Shown here piece by piece: positions 1-6,896 of a DNA stretch of 16,865 nucleotides (the first letter of the stretch is position 1; every line of letters begins with the position of its first letter). The notes beneath the pieces are model-generated. The model did not search any database and was not told the DNA's origin. It was given only the letters and a program-made list of their open reading frames with translations. The stretch is from Ruminococcaceae bacterium UBA3710 (GTDB lineage: Bacteria > Bacillota > Clostridia > Oscillospirales > Acutalibacteraceae): positions 1-16,865 of the forward strand of contig DFHZ01000173.1 in assembly GCA_002371985.1 (NCBI GenBank), in the 5' to 3' direction. The translations under genes were made by a program, and so were the position numbers.

Positions 1-530
1 AGAGGACATTATCAAATCATAATAAACTGCTTAAAATGTATGACGATGTTGTAGGCGTTAAAACGGGGTTTACTAAAAAGTCGGGCAGGTGCTTAGTTTC
101 GGCATCAAGAAAAGACGGCAAATTTATAATCGCCGTAACACTAAATGATAAAAACGACTGGGCTGACCATCGGGAATTGCTTGACATAGGACTTTCGAGT
201 GTTTCTGTAAGGGATGTTAAGTCTTACAGTAATTCTATAAACATTTTAAACGGAGAAAAACAGCGTATTGATGTATTGTCCGATAATATGAGCATTTCCG
301 CAAACGGCGATGCTGAAATTATAACCGAAACATATCTTCCGATGTTTGTGTATGCACCTGTAAAGAATAATGATATAATAGGTTACAATGTTTTTTATTG
401 TAACGGTAGCGAAATAGGACAGCAGGAAATAAAGTCAAGCGAAGATATAAAAATAAAGAAACAGAAAAAAACAGAAAAAATAATGCAAATATTTATTTGT
501 ATATTCAGGAGTATAAATGAAAGACAATAA
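1..530 (+). CDS. D-alanyl-D-alanine carboxypeptidase (peptidase S11), C-terminal part, 5' end outside window
   Basis: This is the C-terminal part of a penicillin-binding D,D-carboxypeptidase (DacA/DacF type), which trims the terminal D-Ala from peptidoglycan stem peptides outside the membrane. The open frame enters at base 3, with no stop before it, as residues RTLSNHNKLLKMYDDVVG, and runs straight into VKTGFTKKSGRCLVSA. The KTG box of the S11 catalytic domain is therefore visible; the SxxK and SxN boxes must lie upstream. The following roughly 100 residues fit the small beta-rich PBP5 C-terminal domain. The tail is lysine-rich and ends in a short hydrophobic stretch (IMQIFICIFRS) that could serve as a weak membrane anchor. 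The last 14 bases overlap the pseudouridine synthase gene, so the two are probably cotranscribed. The ATG at 36 is internal, not the start. Family assignment is firm; the exact paralogue (dacA, dacF or dacB) cannot be decided. Confidence 0.9.
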   Translation, partial: RTLSNHNKLLKMYDDVVGVKTGFTKKSGRCLVSASRKDGKFIIAVTLNDKNDWADHRELLDIGLSSVSVRDVKSYSNSINILNGEKQRIDVLSDNMSISANGDAEIITETYLPMFVYAPVKNNDIIGYNVFYCNGSEIGQQEIKSSEDIKIKKQKKTEKIMQIFICIFRSINERQ

Positions 531-1257
531 GGAAAGACTGCAAAAGTTTTTATCGGAATGCTCGGTAGCCTCAAGGAGAAAAGCCGAGGAACTTATCCTT
601 GAGGGGAAAGTAAAAGTTAATGGCAAAGTAGCGACATTAGGCGACAAAGTTGACCCTAAACGGGATAAGGTATTTGTTCGTGGAAAACGAGTTATTCCTG
701 TTTCCAATAAGGTTTATATTATGCTACATAAGCCGAGGGGTTTCGTTACAACAATGAACGATGAACTTGACAGAAAGTGCGTAAATGATTTAGTAAAAGA
801 TGTAGGTGTTAAGGTTTTCCCGGTCGGAAGACTCGATAAAAACTCCGAAGGTTTGCTTATTATGACTAATGACGGTGAACTTGCAAATAAACTGACCCAT
901 CCGTCAAGTCATGTTAATAAAACATACCGTGTAACGGTTGGCGGAAGTGTGGACGACGAAAAACTCGAAAAACTTTCAAACGGAACTATTGTACTTGATG
1001 AAAAGCCGGTGCTTCCATGTGATGTTTTTGTTGCCGACAGAAAAGCCGACAGAACCGTCCTTATATTTATTATAAGCGAGGGCAGAAACAGACAAATAAG
1101 AAGAATGTGCGAAGCGGTAAAACTTGATGTTTTAAGGCTTAAACGCACCGAAATAGCCGGTGTTAAACTCGGTATGTTACCGCAAGGGTCGTGGCGACCT
1201 CTTAACGAAAGAGAACTTCAAAGATTAAACGGGATAGGAAAAGAGGCAGTGAAATGA
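517..1257 (+). CDS. rluB: 23S/16S rRNA pseudouridine synthase, RluB/RsuA family
   Basis: This enzyme isomerises a specific uridine in rRNA to pseudouridine. The 246-residue protein has an N-terminal S4 RNA-binding domain (about 5-60; ERLQKFLSECSVASRRKAEELI) and the RsuA/RluB/E/F catalytic domain from about 65. The family motif VGRLDKNSEGLLIMTNDG places the catalytic aspartate at D107, and the GRNRQIRRMCEAV motif lies near the C-terminus. Length is typical of RluB of Gram-positive bacteria. The start is supported by AGGAG at 507-511, five bases before the ATG, inside the end of the carboxypeptidase gene. Its TGA overlaps the next gene's ATG. A carboxypeptidase followed by rluB is a familiar Firmicutes order (often after scpA-scpB). 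RluB, modifying 23S rRNA, is the likeliest assignment from context; RsuA-like specificity cannot be excluded by sequence alone. Confidence 0.9.
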   Translation: MKDNKERLQKFLSECSVASRRKAEELILEGKVKVNGKVATLGDKVDPKRDKVFVRGKRVIPVSNKVYIMLHKPRGFVTTMNDELDRKCVNDLVKDVGVKVFPVGRLDKNSEGLLIMTNDGELANKLTHPSSHVNKTYRVTVGGSVDDEKLEKLSNGTIVLDEKPVLPCDVFVADRKADRTVLIFIISEGRNRQIRRMCEAVKLDVLRLKRTEIAGVKLGMLPQGSWRPLNERELQRLNGIGKEAVK

Positions 1258-1634
1258 TTACACTATTACCCGAAAAAGAAAAAAATACTGTCAAAAAAAT
1301 ATTTGACAGTAAAAATATAGAATATACCGATAACTCGGGTTGCGTTACGGCAAAATTCGGAGAGGAAGTTCTCGGAATGTGCCTTTATTATCTTGACAAA
1401 AAAAGTATGACTATATTACACATTGAGCCGACCGACGATATTATGTTGCTTGACGGAATTTTGAGAAGTACAATTCATGTCGCTACAGAAAATTTCGTCC
1501 TCGATGTCAGATACGGTGAAAAAACAGATGAAAGAATATTTGAAAAATTGGATTTTATCAAGGATAAAACCACAAGAAGTTTAGATGTTGATAAACTCTT
1601 TAAGGGTTGTAATTGCCACAAAGAAAAGGGTTGA
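1254..1634 (+). CDS. small GNAT-like protein of unknown function
   Basis: I do not recognise this 126-residue protein by name. Its pattern (GEEVLGMCLYYLDKKSMTILHIEPTDD, then DGILRSTIHVATENFVLDVRY) resembles the central strands and helix of a GNAT acetyltransferase fold. I see no clear acetyl-CoA pyrophosphate loop (Q/RxxGxG/A), so catalytic activity is uncertain. The C-terminus is lysine-rich with a CNCH cluster. The ATG overlaps the stop of the pseudouridine synthase gene (ATGA, 1254-1257), preceded by a modest GAGG site, so it is translationally coupled and part of the carboxypeptidase-rluB operon. Coding status is well supported by the coupling and length. The GNAT call is inference from sequence pattern only. 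Confidence 0.7.
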   Translation: MITLLPEKEKNTVKKIFDSKNIEYTDNSGCVTAKFGEEVLGMCLYYLDKKSMTILHIEPTDDIMLLDGILRSTIHVATENFVLDVRYGEKTDERIFEKLDFIKDKTTRSLDVDKLFKGCNCHKEKG

Positions 1635-1645
1635 TAAAAAAACTC

Positions 1646-1674
1646 TTGCAATATCATATTATTTATGATATTAT
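1646..1674 (+). promoter_or_regulatory. sigma-A-like promoter of secG
   Basis: TTGCAA at 1646-1651, a 17-base spacer and TATTAT at 1669-1674 form a good vegetative promoter in the gap after the GNAT-like gene. Transcription would begin near 1681, about 48 bases before the secG ATG. secG is therefore probably expressed separately from the upstream operon. The spacer and -10 overlap an inverted repeat, described separately. Confidence 0.65.
1650..1672. promoter_or_regulatory. inverted repeat over the secG promoter, possible operator
   Basis: AATATCAT at 1650-1657 and ATGATATT at 1665-1672 are exact inverted copies of 8 bases separated by 7. They span the spacer and half the -10 of the secG promoter, a position where a bound protein would block RNA polymerase. 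The region is very AT-rich, so chance is a real alternative. It has no run of T after it and is not a terminator for the upstream gene. Confidence 0.3.
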
Positions 1675-1728
1675 ATATTTTACGAAATAATGAAATTATA
1701 AGAGCCAAAGGCTTTGGAGGTTAAAATA

Positions 1729-1977
1729 ATGGGTATATGGGAAATACTTTTAGGAGTAGCAGTTATCATAGTTTCTCTTGTTATTATTGCTGTTATTCTT
1801 TTACAGCAAGGTCATAGAGCAGGTATAAGCGGTGCTATTTCCGGCGGTGCTGATACATTTCTTTCTAAAAATAAGGCTCGTACTTTCGATGCAGTTCTTG
1901 CTCGTTTTACAAAGTATATTGCTATTTTGTTCTTTGTTCTCGCCATTGTTGCAAATTATTTGGCACTTAAAGGTTAA
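1729..1977 (+). CDS. secG: preprotein translocase subunit SecG
   Basis: SecG is the small accessory subunit of the SecYEG export channel in the plasma membrane. The 82-residue protein shows two hydrophobic helices (about 4-26 and 60-79) linked by the glycine-rich SecG loop QQGHRAGISGAISGGADTF. This is the diagnostic pattern, and the length is usual for the family. The ATG at 1729 is chosen because GGAGG lies at 1716-1720, eight bases upstream. An in-frame TTG at 1714 overlaps that site and is not a plausible start. The gene has its own promoter and is followed at once by a strong hairpin terminator, so it appears monocistronic here. In many clostridia secG is followed by rnr and smpB; neither is present. 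Confidence 0.93.
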   Translation: MGIWEILLGVAVIIVSLVIIAVILLQQGHRAGISGAISGGADTFLSKNKARTFDAVLARFTKYIAILFFVLAIVANYLALKG

Positions 1978-1998
1978 TAATTTATATTTGTAAAAATC

Positions 1999-2034
1999 AA
2001 AACACCGACCGAAATTTCTTCGGTCGGTGTTTTT
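1999..2034. terminator. bidirectional intrinsic terminator between secG and the LCP gene
   Basis: A perfect 15-bp stem (left arm 1999-2013, right arm 2019-2033; core ACACCGACCGAA / TTCGGTCGGTGT) encloses the five-base loop ATTTC. It is followed by TTTT on the plus strand and flanked by an A-rich left side that gives T-rich RNA on the minus strand. It lies 21 bases after the secG stop and abuts the stop codon of the convergent LCP gene at 2034-2036, so it can stop transcription from both sides. Confidence 0.92.
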
Positions 2035-3059
2035 CAGTTTTCAGAATAGAAAGCGGTTATAATTGCATTTATCAACGAATTATTGTCGGGTGTAAATTCT
2101 GCAAATTTGCCGTTTTGAACCATTTCGCCCTCTATTGTTTCATATTCAAATATATTTCCTATATCTCTTGTAAGACAAGCGGTTGCAAGGTAAGATATTT
2201 GAGAAAATGATAAATCGGTGCTTATAAAGGGTATCATAGTGTCGTAATATAGTTTTAACTTTGTGAAATCAGTTAATATCTGATTTCCGGCGGTTGAGGC
2301 AAAGGCGGATAAAAATTGCTTTTGTCTTTGAAGCCTTTTAGTGCTTCCGTCTAAGGTTTCTGTACGGTCTTGAATGTAAACCCTCGCATTCTTGCCCTTT
2401 AGCAAAAGACTTTCTCCAACAGAGCATTTTCTGTCGTTGTAGGTTACACTTTCAATGGCAGTAAGCGGAACGCCGCCTATTTTGTTAGTTATTACTTCTA
2501 CACCGTCAAGGTCAATCGCAACATAAGAACTTATATTTATTCCCATAAGATACCGGCTGACCGATGTCTTTACATTTTCGCAGGATTTAGCGGCATCGTT
2601 GCCGTATGCAAAAGCCAAACATATTTGCTCGAAGTTAGTTCCTACAAATTTGCCGTCTTTAGAATAGGCATTTACATCGACCATAGTTTCTCTCTGAATG
2701 GGGATAAGTTTGATTTTTTTAGTGCTTGTATTTATAGCGGCAACGAATATGGAATCGGCTTGTCCGTTTTTGCCGTAACCGAGATTATTGCCTATCCTTT
2801 CTTTATCAATTCCCATAAACAGTATTGATACAACATCCTTATTCAAAGAGTAATTCTTACCGTTATAGGTGATTGAGTCTTCGTCAATCTCCAAACCGTC
2901 AACTTCGGATGCTGCAATATTCTTATCGTTTTTATGGAACTGCATTTTGCCGTGGTGATAAAGAATAAAATAAGTCAAAAGCAAAGCACTTATAAGTGCG
3001 AGGATAACCAAAAGAACAATAATAATTATTCTTTTGGTCTTTTTTTGTTTTTGAGGCAT
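2034..3059 (-). CDS. LytR-CpsA-Psr (LCP) family cell-wall glycopolymer ligase-like protein
   Basis: LCP proteins transfer undecaprenyl-linked glycopolymers (teichoic acids, capsule) to peptidoglycan on the outer face of the membrane. This 341-residue protein has a basic N-terminus and one membrane helix (about 10-33), then an extracellular LCP domain from about 75 to 260. VVSILFMGIDK, ADSIFVAAINTSTKKIKLIPIQRETMVDV and KNARVYIQDR...STKRLQRQKQFL match the family's conserved blocks. Two positions often arginine in characterised LCP enzymes appear as glutamine (Q100 before A-D102, and Q230 in YIQDR), while R123 and R232 are kept. AGGGTG before the ATG lies in the end of galK, with an 11-base gap, so it is the last gene of ackA-galK-LCP. 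The polymer substrate is unknown. The family call is firm; the gene name is not. Confidence 0.88.
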   Translation of the reverse strand: MPQKQKKTKRIIIIVLLVILALISALLLTYFILYHHGKMQFHKNDKNIAASEVDGLEIDEDSITYNGKNYSLNKDVVSILFMGIDKERIGNNLGYGKNGQADSIFVAAINTSTKKIKLIPIQRETMVDVNAYSKDGKFVGTNFEQICLAFAYGNDAAKSCENVKTSVSRYLMGINISSYVAIDLDGVEVITNKIGGVPLTAIESVTYNDRKCSVGESLLLKGKNARVYIQDRTETLDGSTKRLQRQKQFLSAFASTAGNQILTDFTKLKLYYDTMIPFISTDLSFSQISYLATACLTRDIGNIFEYETIEGEMVQNGKFAEFTPDNNSLINAIITAFYSEN

Positions 3060-3070
3060 TAAATCACACC

Positions 3071-4348
3071 CTAATTTGATAATTCGTAACCACCAACGGG
3101 GCGAATTTTGAGCGGAACAAATGAGCCTTTTCCAAATACATTTTCAATCATTTCTCTATAACCTGAAAGCATATCATTCGGTATATAGCACTGAATAGTT
3201 CCGGCAAAACCGCCACCGTGAACACGACAAGCACCTTTATCACCGAGATAGTGCTTTGTTATAGCGATTGCAAGGCAAAGTCCCTGTTCCCTGATATTTG
3301 AAGTTGAGTAAAGATTTTGCAGGTATTTATATGACGATTCGCCCGATTCGTTTACAAGGTTCAAGAAGGTATCAAAATCAGTATTTTTAAGAGCAATTTT
3401 TTGTTCTTCGACCCTTTTGCTTTCGTTAAAGAAGTGGAATGCACGAAGTACGGCTCTATCACCGCAAGATTTGCGAAGACTTCCTATTTGCTCATAAAAT
3501 TCTTTTTCGTCAACATTTCTAAGATGTTTTTTGCCACCCAAAAATTCGCTTACTGCTTTCATTTCGGATGTAATATCTGCATAATCGCCCGTTAAATCAG
3601 CGTGATTTCCGCCCGTGTCAACAACGCAAAGGGTATATCCCGACTTTGAAAAATCAACATTTATTTTTTCAACAATCGGGTTGGTGGGGTCGAAGAAATC
3701 GGCATAGGTAAAACCACCGACGCTACTTGCCATTTGGTCAAGCAGACCGCAAGGCTTTCCGAAATATTCGCTTTCGGCAAATTGAGAAAATTTAGCAATG
3801 GTAACCGCATCAACTGCATTTTCGTTGTAGATACCGTTTATGAGATTTGAAACCAATACTTCAAAAGCGGCTGAAGAAGAAAGCCCCGAACCTTTAAGTA
3901 CATTAGAGGTTGTATATGCGTCAAAACCGCCTATTTTGTAACCTTTGTTCTTGAATGCGGCACAAACACCTCTTATAAGTGCGGCAGACCTGCCTTTTTC
4001 CTCGTTAAGCATAGAAACATTGTCAAGTTCAATAACATCCATAGGGAAGCCTTCGCTTCTTATACGAATGATATTTTCATCATTTGCACTTGCTATTGCT
4101 ATGACATCAAGGTCAACACTTCCTGCAAGAACGCAACCGTGCTGATGGTCGGTATGGTTTCCGCCGACTTCAGTTCTGCCGGGTGCTGAAAACAGGCGAA
4201 TATTGTCCCTTTCGCCAAAAAAAGATGTAAAGGAATCAACTGCCTTTAAGTATCTGTTTCTTGCGGTTTCTGTATTGCCGTAAAGCAATTCAAAATCTTT
4301 ATCAAAACCGCCTGAAATTATTTTTTCCTTTAATTCGGTATTATTCAT
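3071..4348 (-). CDS. galK: galactokinase (GHMP kinase family)
   Basis: This enzyme phosphorylates galactose with ATP to give galactose-1-phosphate, the entry step of the Leloir pathway. With the start at 4348 the protein has 425 residues. The signature APGRTEVGGNHTDHQHG (about 55-71) replaces the commoner GRVNLIGEHTDY form; this variant is known in clostridial galactokinases. The GHMP ATP loop LKGSGLSSSAA is at 151-161, the catalytic aspartate at D205 in CGLLDQMAS, and the C-terminal GHMP motif is RVHGGGFAGTIQ. The ATG at 4348 is preceded by AAGGTG and lies 16 bases after the ackA stop. A TTG in frame further upstream overlaps ackA and lacks a site. The cluster has no galT or galE, so the rest of the pathway must be elsewhere. 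A related GHMP sugar kinase specificity is possible but less likely. Confidence 0.87.
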   Translation of the reverse strand: MNNTELKEKIISGGFDKDFELLYGNTETARNRYLKAVDSFTSFFGERDNIRLFSAPGRTEVGGNHTDHQHGCVLAGSVDLDVIAIASANDENIIRIRSEGFPMDVIELDNVSMLNEEKGRSAALIRGVCAAFKNKGYKIGGFDAYTTSNVLKGSGLSSSAAFEVLVSNLINGIYNENAVDAVTIAKFSQFAESEYFGKPCGLLDQMASSVGGFTYADFFDPTNPIVEKINVDFSKSGYTLCVVDTGGNHADLTGDYADITSEMKAVSEFLGGKKHLRNVDEKEFYEQIGSLRKSCGDRAVLRAFHFFNESKRVEEQKIALKNTDFDTFLNLVNESGESSYKYLQNLYSTSNIREQGLCLAIAITKHYLGDKGACRVHGGGFAGTIQCYIPNDMLSGYREMIENVFGKGSFVPLKIRPVGGYELSN

Positions 4349-4364
4349 TTTTTTCACCTTGAAA

Positions 4365-5564
4365 TTATAATTTTGAAACAATATCTAAAGTATCTCTTGC
4401 AATAGCAAGTTCCTCGTTAGTCGGAATAACAAAGACATCCACACCGCTGTCAGGTGTTGAAATTTTAACTTCTTTACCTCTTAATTTGTTTTGTTCCTTG
4501 TCAATTTTAACATTAAGGAATTTTAAGTTTTCGCAGACATATTCACGCAGTTCAGGGTCATTTTCACCGATACCGCCGGTAAATGCTATTGCATCAACGC
4601 CGTTCATAGCGGCAATGTACTGACCTACAAATTTAAGAATTTGATAGCGTTGCATATCTATTGCAAGTTTTGCTCTTTCGTTTCCGTTTTCAGCAGCGGC
4701 ACAAACATCACGGTTGTCGTTTGAAACACCCGAAACACCGAGCATACCCGATTTTTTGTTGCAAATTGTATTTATATCCGATGCGGAAAGATTTTCTTTT
4801 TCTGCGATGTAGGTTAAAGCGGATGGGTCTAAAGTTCCGCTTCTCGTTCCCATCATAAATCCGTCAAGCGGGGTAAAGCCCATTGAGGTATCAATGCAAA
4901 CACCGTCTTTAATAGCGGTAATTGAACAACCGTTTCCGAGATGGCAGGTGATAATCTTCAAATCTTTCTTATCCTTGTTTTCAAGAATTGCAACACGGTC
5001 GGATACAAAATGGTGGGATGTACCGTGAGCACCGTATTTACGAACCTGATACTTTTCGTAATATTCATACGGCAAAGCATACATATATGCTTTTGGCGGC
5101 ATTGTCTGATGGAAAGATGTATCAAAAACAACAACCTGAGGAATTTTTTCTCCGAATGTTTTAATACAAGCCTTGATAGCGAGAACATGAGCCGGATTAT
5201 GAAGCGGTGCCATAGCACCCAAATCGGAAATATCCGAAAGCACCTTATCGGTAACAAGGCAAGAACCCTTGAATATTGCACCGCCTTGTACTATGCGGTG
5301 TCCGATAGCCGAAATTTCATCAAAAGAGTCAATAACCTTTGCTTCTGATTTTGTCATTGCATATACAACAGCCTCAAATGCTTCGCTATGGGTTGGCATA
5401 GGAGTTTCGGCTTCGTATTTTCTGCCGTCCGCCGACTTATGAGAAATACAACCTGTTACACCGATGCGTTCACAAAGACCTTTTGCAATTACCTGTTCGT
5501 TATCCATATCAATTAACTGATACTTTAAGGATGAACTTCCTGCATTTACAACAAAAATTTTCAT
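4365..5564 (-). CDS. ackA: acetate kinase
   Basis: AckA interconverts acetyl phosphate plus ADP with acetate plus ATP, the ATP-yielding last step of acetate fermentation. The 399-residue protein is full length with all acetokinase motifs: NAGSSSLKYQL (7-17), GHRIVQGG with R90, VVFDTSFHQTMP with D148, GTSHH (181-185), HLGNGCS (208-214), GTRSGTLDP with R241, FTGGIGEN (328-335) and the C-terminal E384 region. GGGAG precedes the ATG and a good promoter lies about 105 bases upstream. The gene heads a minus-strand operon with galK and the LCP gene, and no pta is adjacent. It is transcribed divergently from tmcAL, whose product also consumes acetate. A palindrome between the two promoters may regulate one or both. 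Confidence 0.97.
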   Translation of the reverse strand: MKIFVVNAGSSSLKYQLIDMDNEQVIAKGLCERIGVTGCISHKSADGRKYEAETPMPTHSEAFEAVVYAMTKSEAKVIDSFDEISAIGHRIVQGGAIFKGSCLVTDKVLSDISDLGAMAPLHNPAHVLAIKACIKTFGEKIPQVVVFDTSFHQTMPPKAYMYALPYEYYEKYQVRKYGAHGTSHHFVSDRVAILENKDKKDLKIITCHLGNGCSITAIKDGVCIDTSMGFTPLDGFMMGTRSGTLDPSALTYIAEKENLSASDINTICNKKSGMLGVSGVSNDNRDVCAAAENGNERAKLAIDMQRYQILKFVGQYIAAMNGVDAIAFTGGIGENDPELREYVCENLKFLNVKIDKEQNKLRGKEVKISTPDSGVDVFVIPTNEELAIARDTLDIVSKL

Positions 5565-5632
5565 AATGTTCTCCCTTTTCTAAACATTTTTATTGAAGAG
5601 TGTAAAATTATATGTTAGAATAATTTTACAAT

Positions 5633-5660
5633 TTGACTTACTGACAGTAAGTTTTATTTA
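5633..5660 (+). promoter_or_regulatory. candidate promoter of tmcAL
   Basis: TTGACT at 5633-5638 with a 16-base spacer to TATTTA at 5655-5660 is a workable promoter for the rightward genes. CTGACA at 5641-5646 with a 16-base spacer to TAATAT at 5663-5668 is an alternative of similar quality. Both -35 boxes overlap the palindrome at 5636-5652. The choice between them cannot be made from sequence alone. Confidence 0.35.
5636..5652. promoter_or_regulatory. perfect 17-bp palindrome, probable repressor operator
   Basis: ACTTACTG-A-CAGTAAGT is an exact inverted repeat of 8 bases around one central base. It lies between the divergent ackA and tmcAL genes, about 10-27 bases downstream of the predicted ackA transcription start and over the -35 area of candidate tmcAL promoters. 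A short GC-containing palindrome without a T run looks like the target of a dimeric repressor (TetR- or MarR-type operators have this shape). No regulator gene is nearby. The structure is seen; the operator role is inference. Confidence 0.55.
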
Positions 5661-5668
5661 ACTAATAT

Positions 5669-5697
5669 ATAATACAATATTCTCAAACTTTTTTCAA
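5669..5697 (-). promoter_or_regulatory. sigma-A-like promoter of the ackA operon
   Basis: Read on the minus strand, TTGAAA (5697-5692), a 17-base spacer and TATTAT (5674-5669) make a good promoter. The predicted start near 5662 leaves a leader of about 98 bases before the ackA ATG. The palindrome at 5636-5652 falls just inside this leader, downstream of the start point. Confidence 0.6.
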
Positions 5698-5717
5698 GTG
5701 CTTTTTAGGAGGTGCAG

Positions 5718-6896
5718 ATGTTGGCAACGGTAGGCATTATAGCGGAATTTAATCCTCTTCATAACGGGCATAAAAAACTGATAGATTTTGCAAAGTCTAT
5801 CGGAGATACGGTTGTTTGCGCTATCAGCGGAAATTTTGTTCAAAGAGGGGATACTGCCCTTTTTTCAAAACAGAAAAGAGCCGAAATGGCACTGCTTGTT
5901 GGTGCGGATGTAGTTTGCGAAATGCCCTGTCTTTGGTCGATGTCTACCGCAATGAATTTCGCACTTTGCGGAGTTTGGCAACTTTATTCTTTAGGTGTAG
6001 ATACAATAGTTTTCGGGAGCGAATGCGGAAATATTGATATTTTAATAAAAACCGCCGAAGTTTTAATGTCTGAAGATTTTTCAAAAAAAGTAAACGAAAA
6101 GATTAAGGACGGCATTACATTTGCAGCCGCAAGAAATATTGTTGCAAAGGAACTCGGCGTACCAGATAATATTTTAGAAAAGCCTAATAATAATTTAGGC
6201 GTAGAATATATTATTGCATCTAAACGAATGTCGCTTAATATAAAATTTGAAACTTTAAAGCGTTTCGGCGAGGAACACGATAGTTTAAGCGATGCACCGA
6301 ATTTTGTATCCTCTTCATTTATAAGACAAAAAATAATTTCGGGCAATATTGCATATACCGAAAGATTTATGCCTTTAGCCGTTCGTGGGATAATTGACGA
6401 TACAATGGTATCTGATATAGGAAGAATGGAACGCACTATACTCGGAATTTTGAGGACTAAAACAATCGAAGATTTTAGAAATTTGCCCGATTTGAGCGAG
6501 GGAATAGAAAATAAACTCTTGTTTTCAATAAAGGTTGCAACAAGCCTCGATGAATTGTATAATATGATTAAGTCGAAAAGGTATACGCTTTCTCGCATAA
6601 GAAGACTTTGCCTTGCGGCGGCACTTGGCTTTGATAAGGACTTTTTTATGAAAAAACCGCCTTATGTAAGAGTTTTGGGTGTTTCTAAAGAAGGCGAAAA
6701 ACATCTTAAAAGTTTACCCGATAAAGAAAATATAATCGTTCGGGTGTCTGATATTAAGCAGTTAGGAGAAAACGCAGGAAAGGTTTTTGAAACCGAGTGT
6801 ATTGCGACCGATTTGTACGGTCTTTCTTTTAAAACTCCGACCGAATGCGGTCTTGAGTATAAGTATAAATTTTTAAAAACGGAGAATGTGAAATGA
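5718..6896 (+). CDS. tmcAL: tRNA(Met) cytidine acetate ligase TmcAL (YlbM)
   Basis: TmcAL makes N4-acetylcytidine at wobble position 34 of elongator tRNA-Met, activating acetate with ATP as acetyl-AMP. The 392-residue protein begins with the nucleotidyltransferase fold signature GIIAEFNPLHNGH (6-18; HNGH is the HxxH nucleotide-binding motif). It has the family's VFGSECG (about 96-102) and the middle PNNNLGVEYI and SSSFIRQKI segments. Length matches Bacillus YlbM. The ATG at 5718 is chosen because AGGAGG lies at 5707-5712, five bases upstream. A GTG at 5712 overlaps that site, and the TTG directly after the ATG is a lesser alternative. The stop overlaps the next gene's ATG. Divergent placement beside ackA is common in Firmicutes, and both enzymes use acetate. 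Confidence 0.93.
   Translation: MLATVGIIAEFNPLHNGHKKLIDFAKSIGDTVVCAISGNFVQRGDTALFSKQKRAEMALLVGADVVCEMPCLWSMSTAMNFALCGVWQLYSLGVDTIVFGSECGNIDILIKTAEVLMSEDFSKKVNEKIKDGITFAAARNIVAKELGVPDNILEKPNNNLGVEYIIASKRMSLNIKFETLKRFGEEHDSLSDAPNFVSSSFIRQKIISGNIAYTERFMPLAVRGIIDDTMVSDIGRMERTILGILRTKTIEDFRNLPDLSEGIENKLLFSIKVATSLDELYNMIKSKRYTLSRIRRLCLAAALGFDKDFFMKKPPYVRVLGVSKEGEKHLKSLPDKENIIVRVSDIKQLGENAGKVFETECIATDLYGLSFKTPTECGLEYKYKFLKTENVK

Noticed and set aside
4941..5348. Open frames on both strands overlapping ackA
   Set aside because: All acetokinase motifs are in the ackA frame; the others show no domain or start site.
5668..5673. Perfect TATAAT on the plus strand upstream of tmcAL
   Set aside because: No acceptable -35 at 16-18 bases and no extended -10; it overlaps the reverse complement of the ackA -10.
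5984..6598. Open frame of 204 codons on the minus strand inside tmcAL
   Set aside because: Antisense to a clearly conserved enzyme gene; composition (Ser/Ile/Leu-rich) is typical of a shadow frame.
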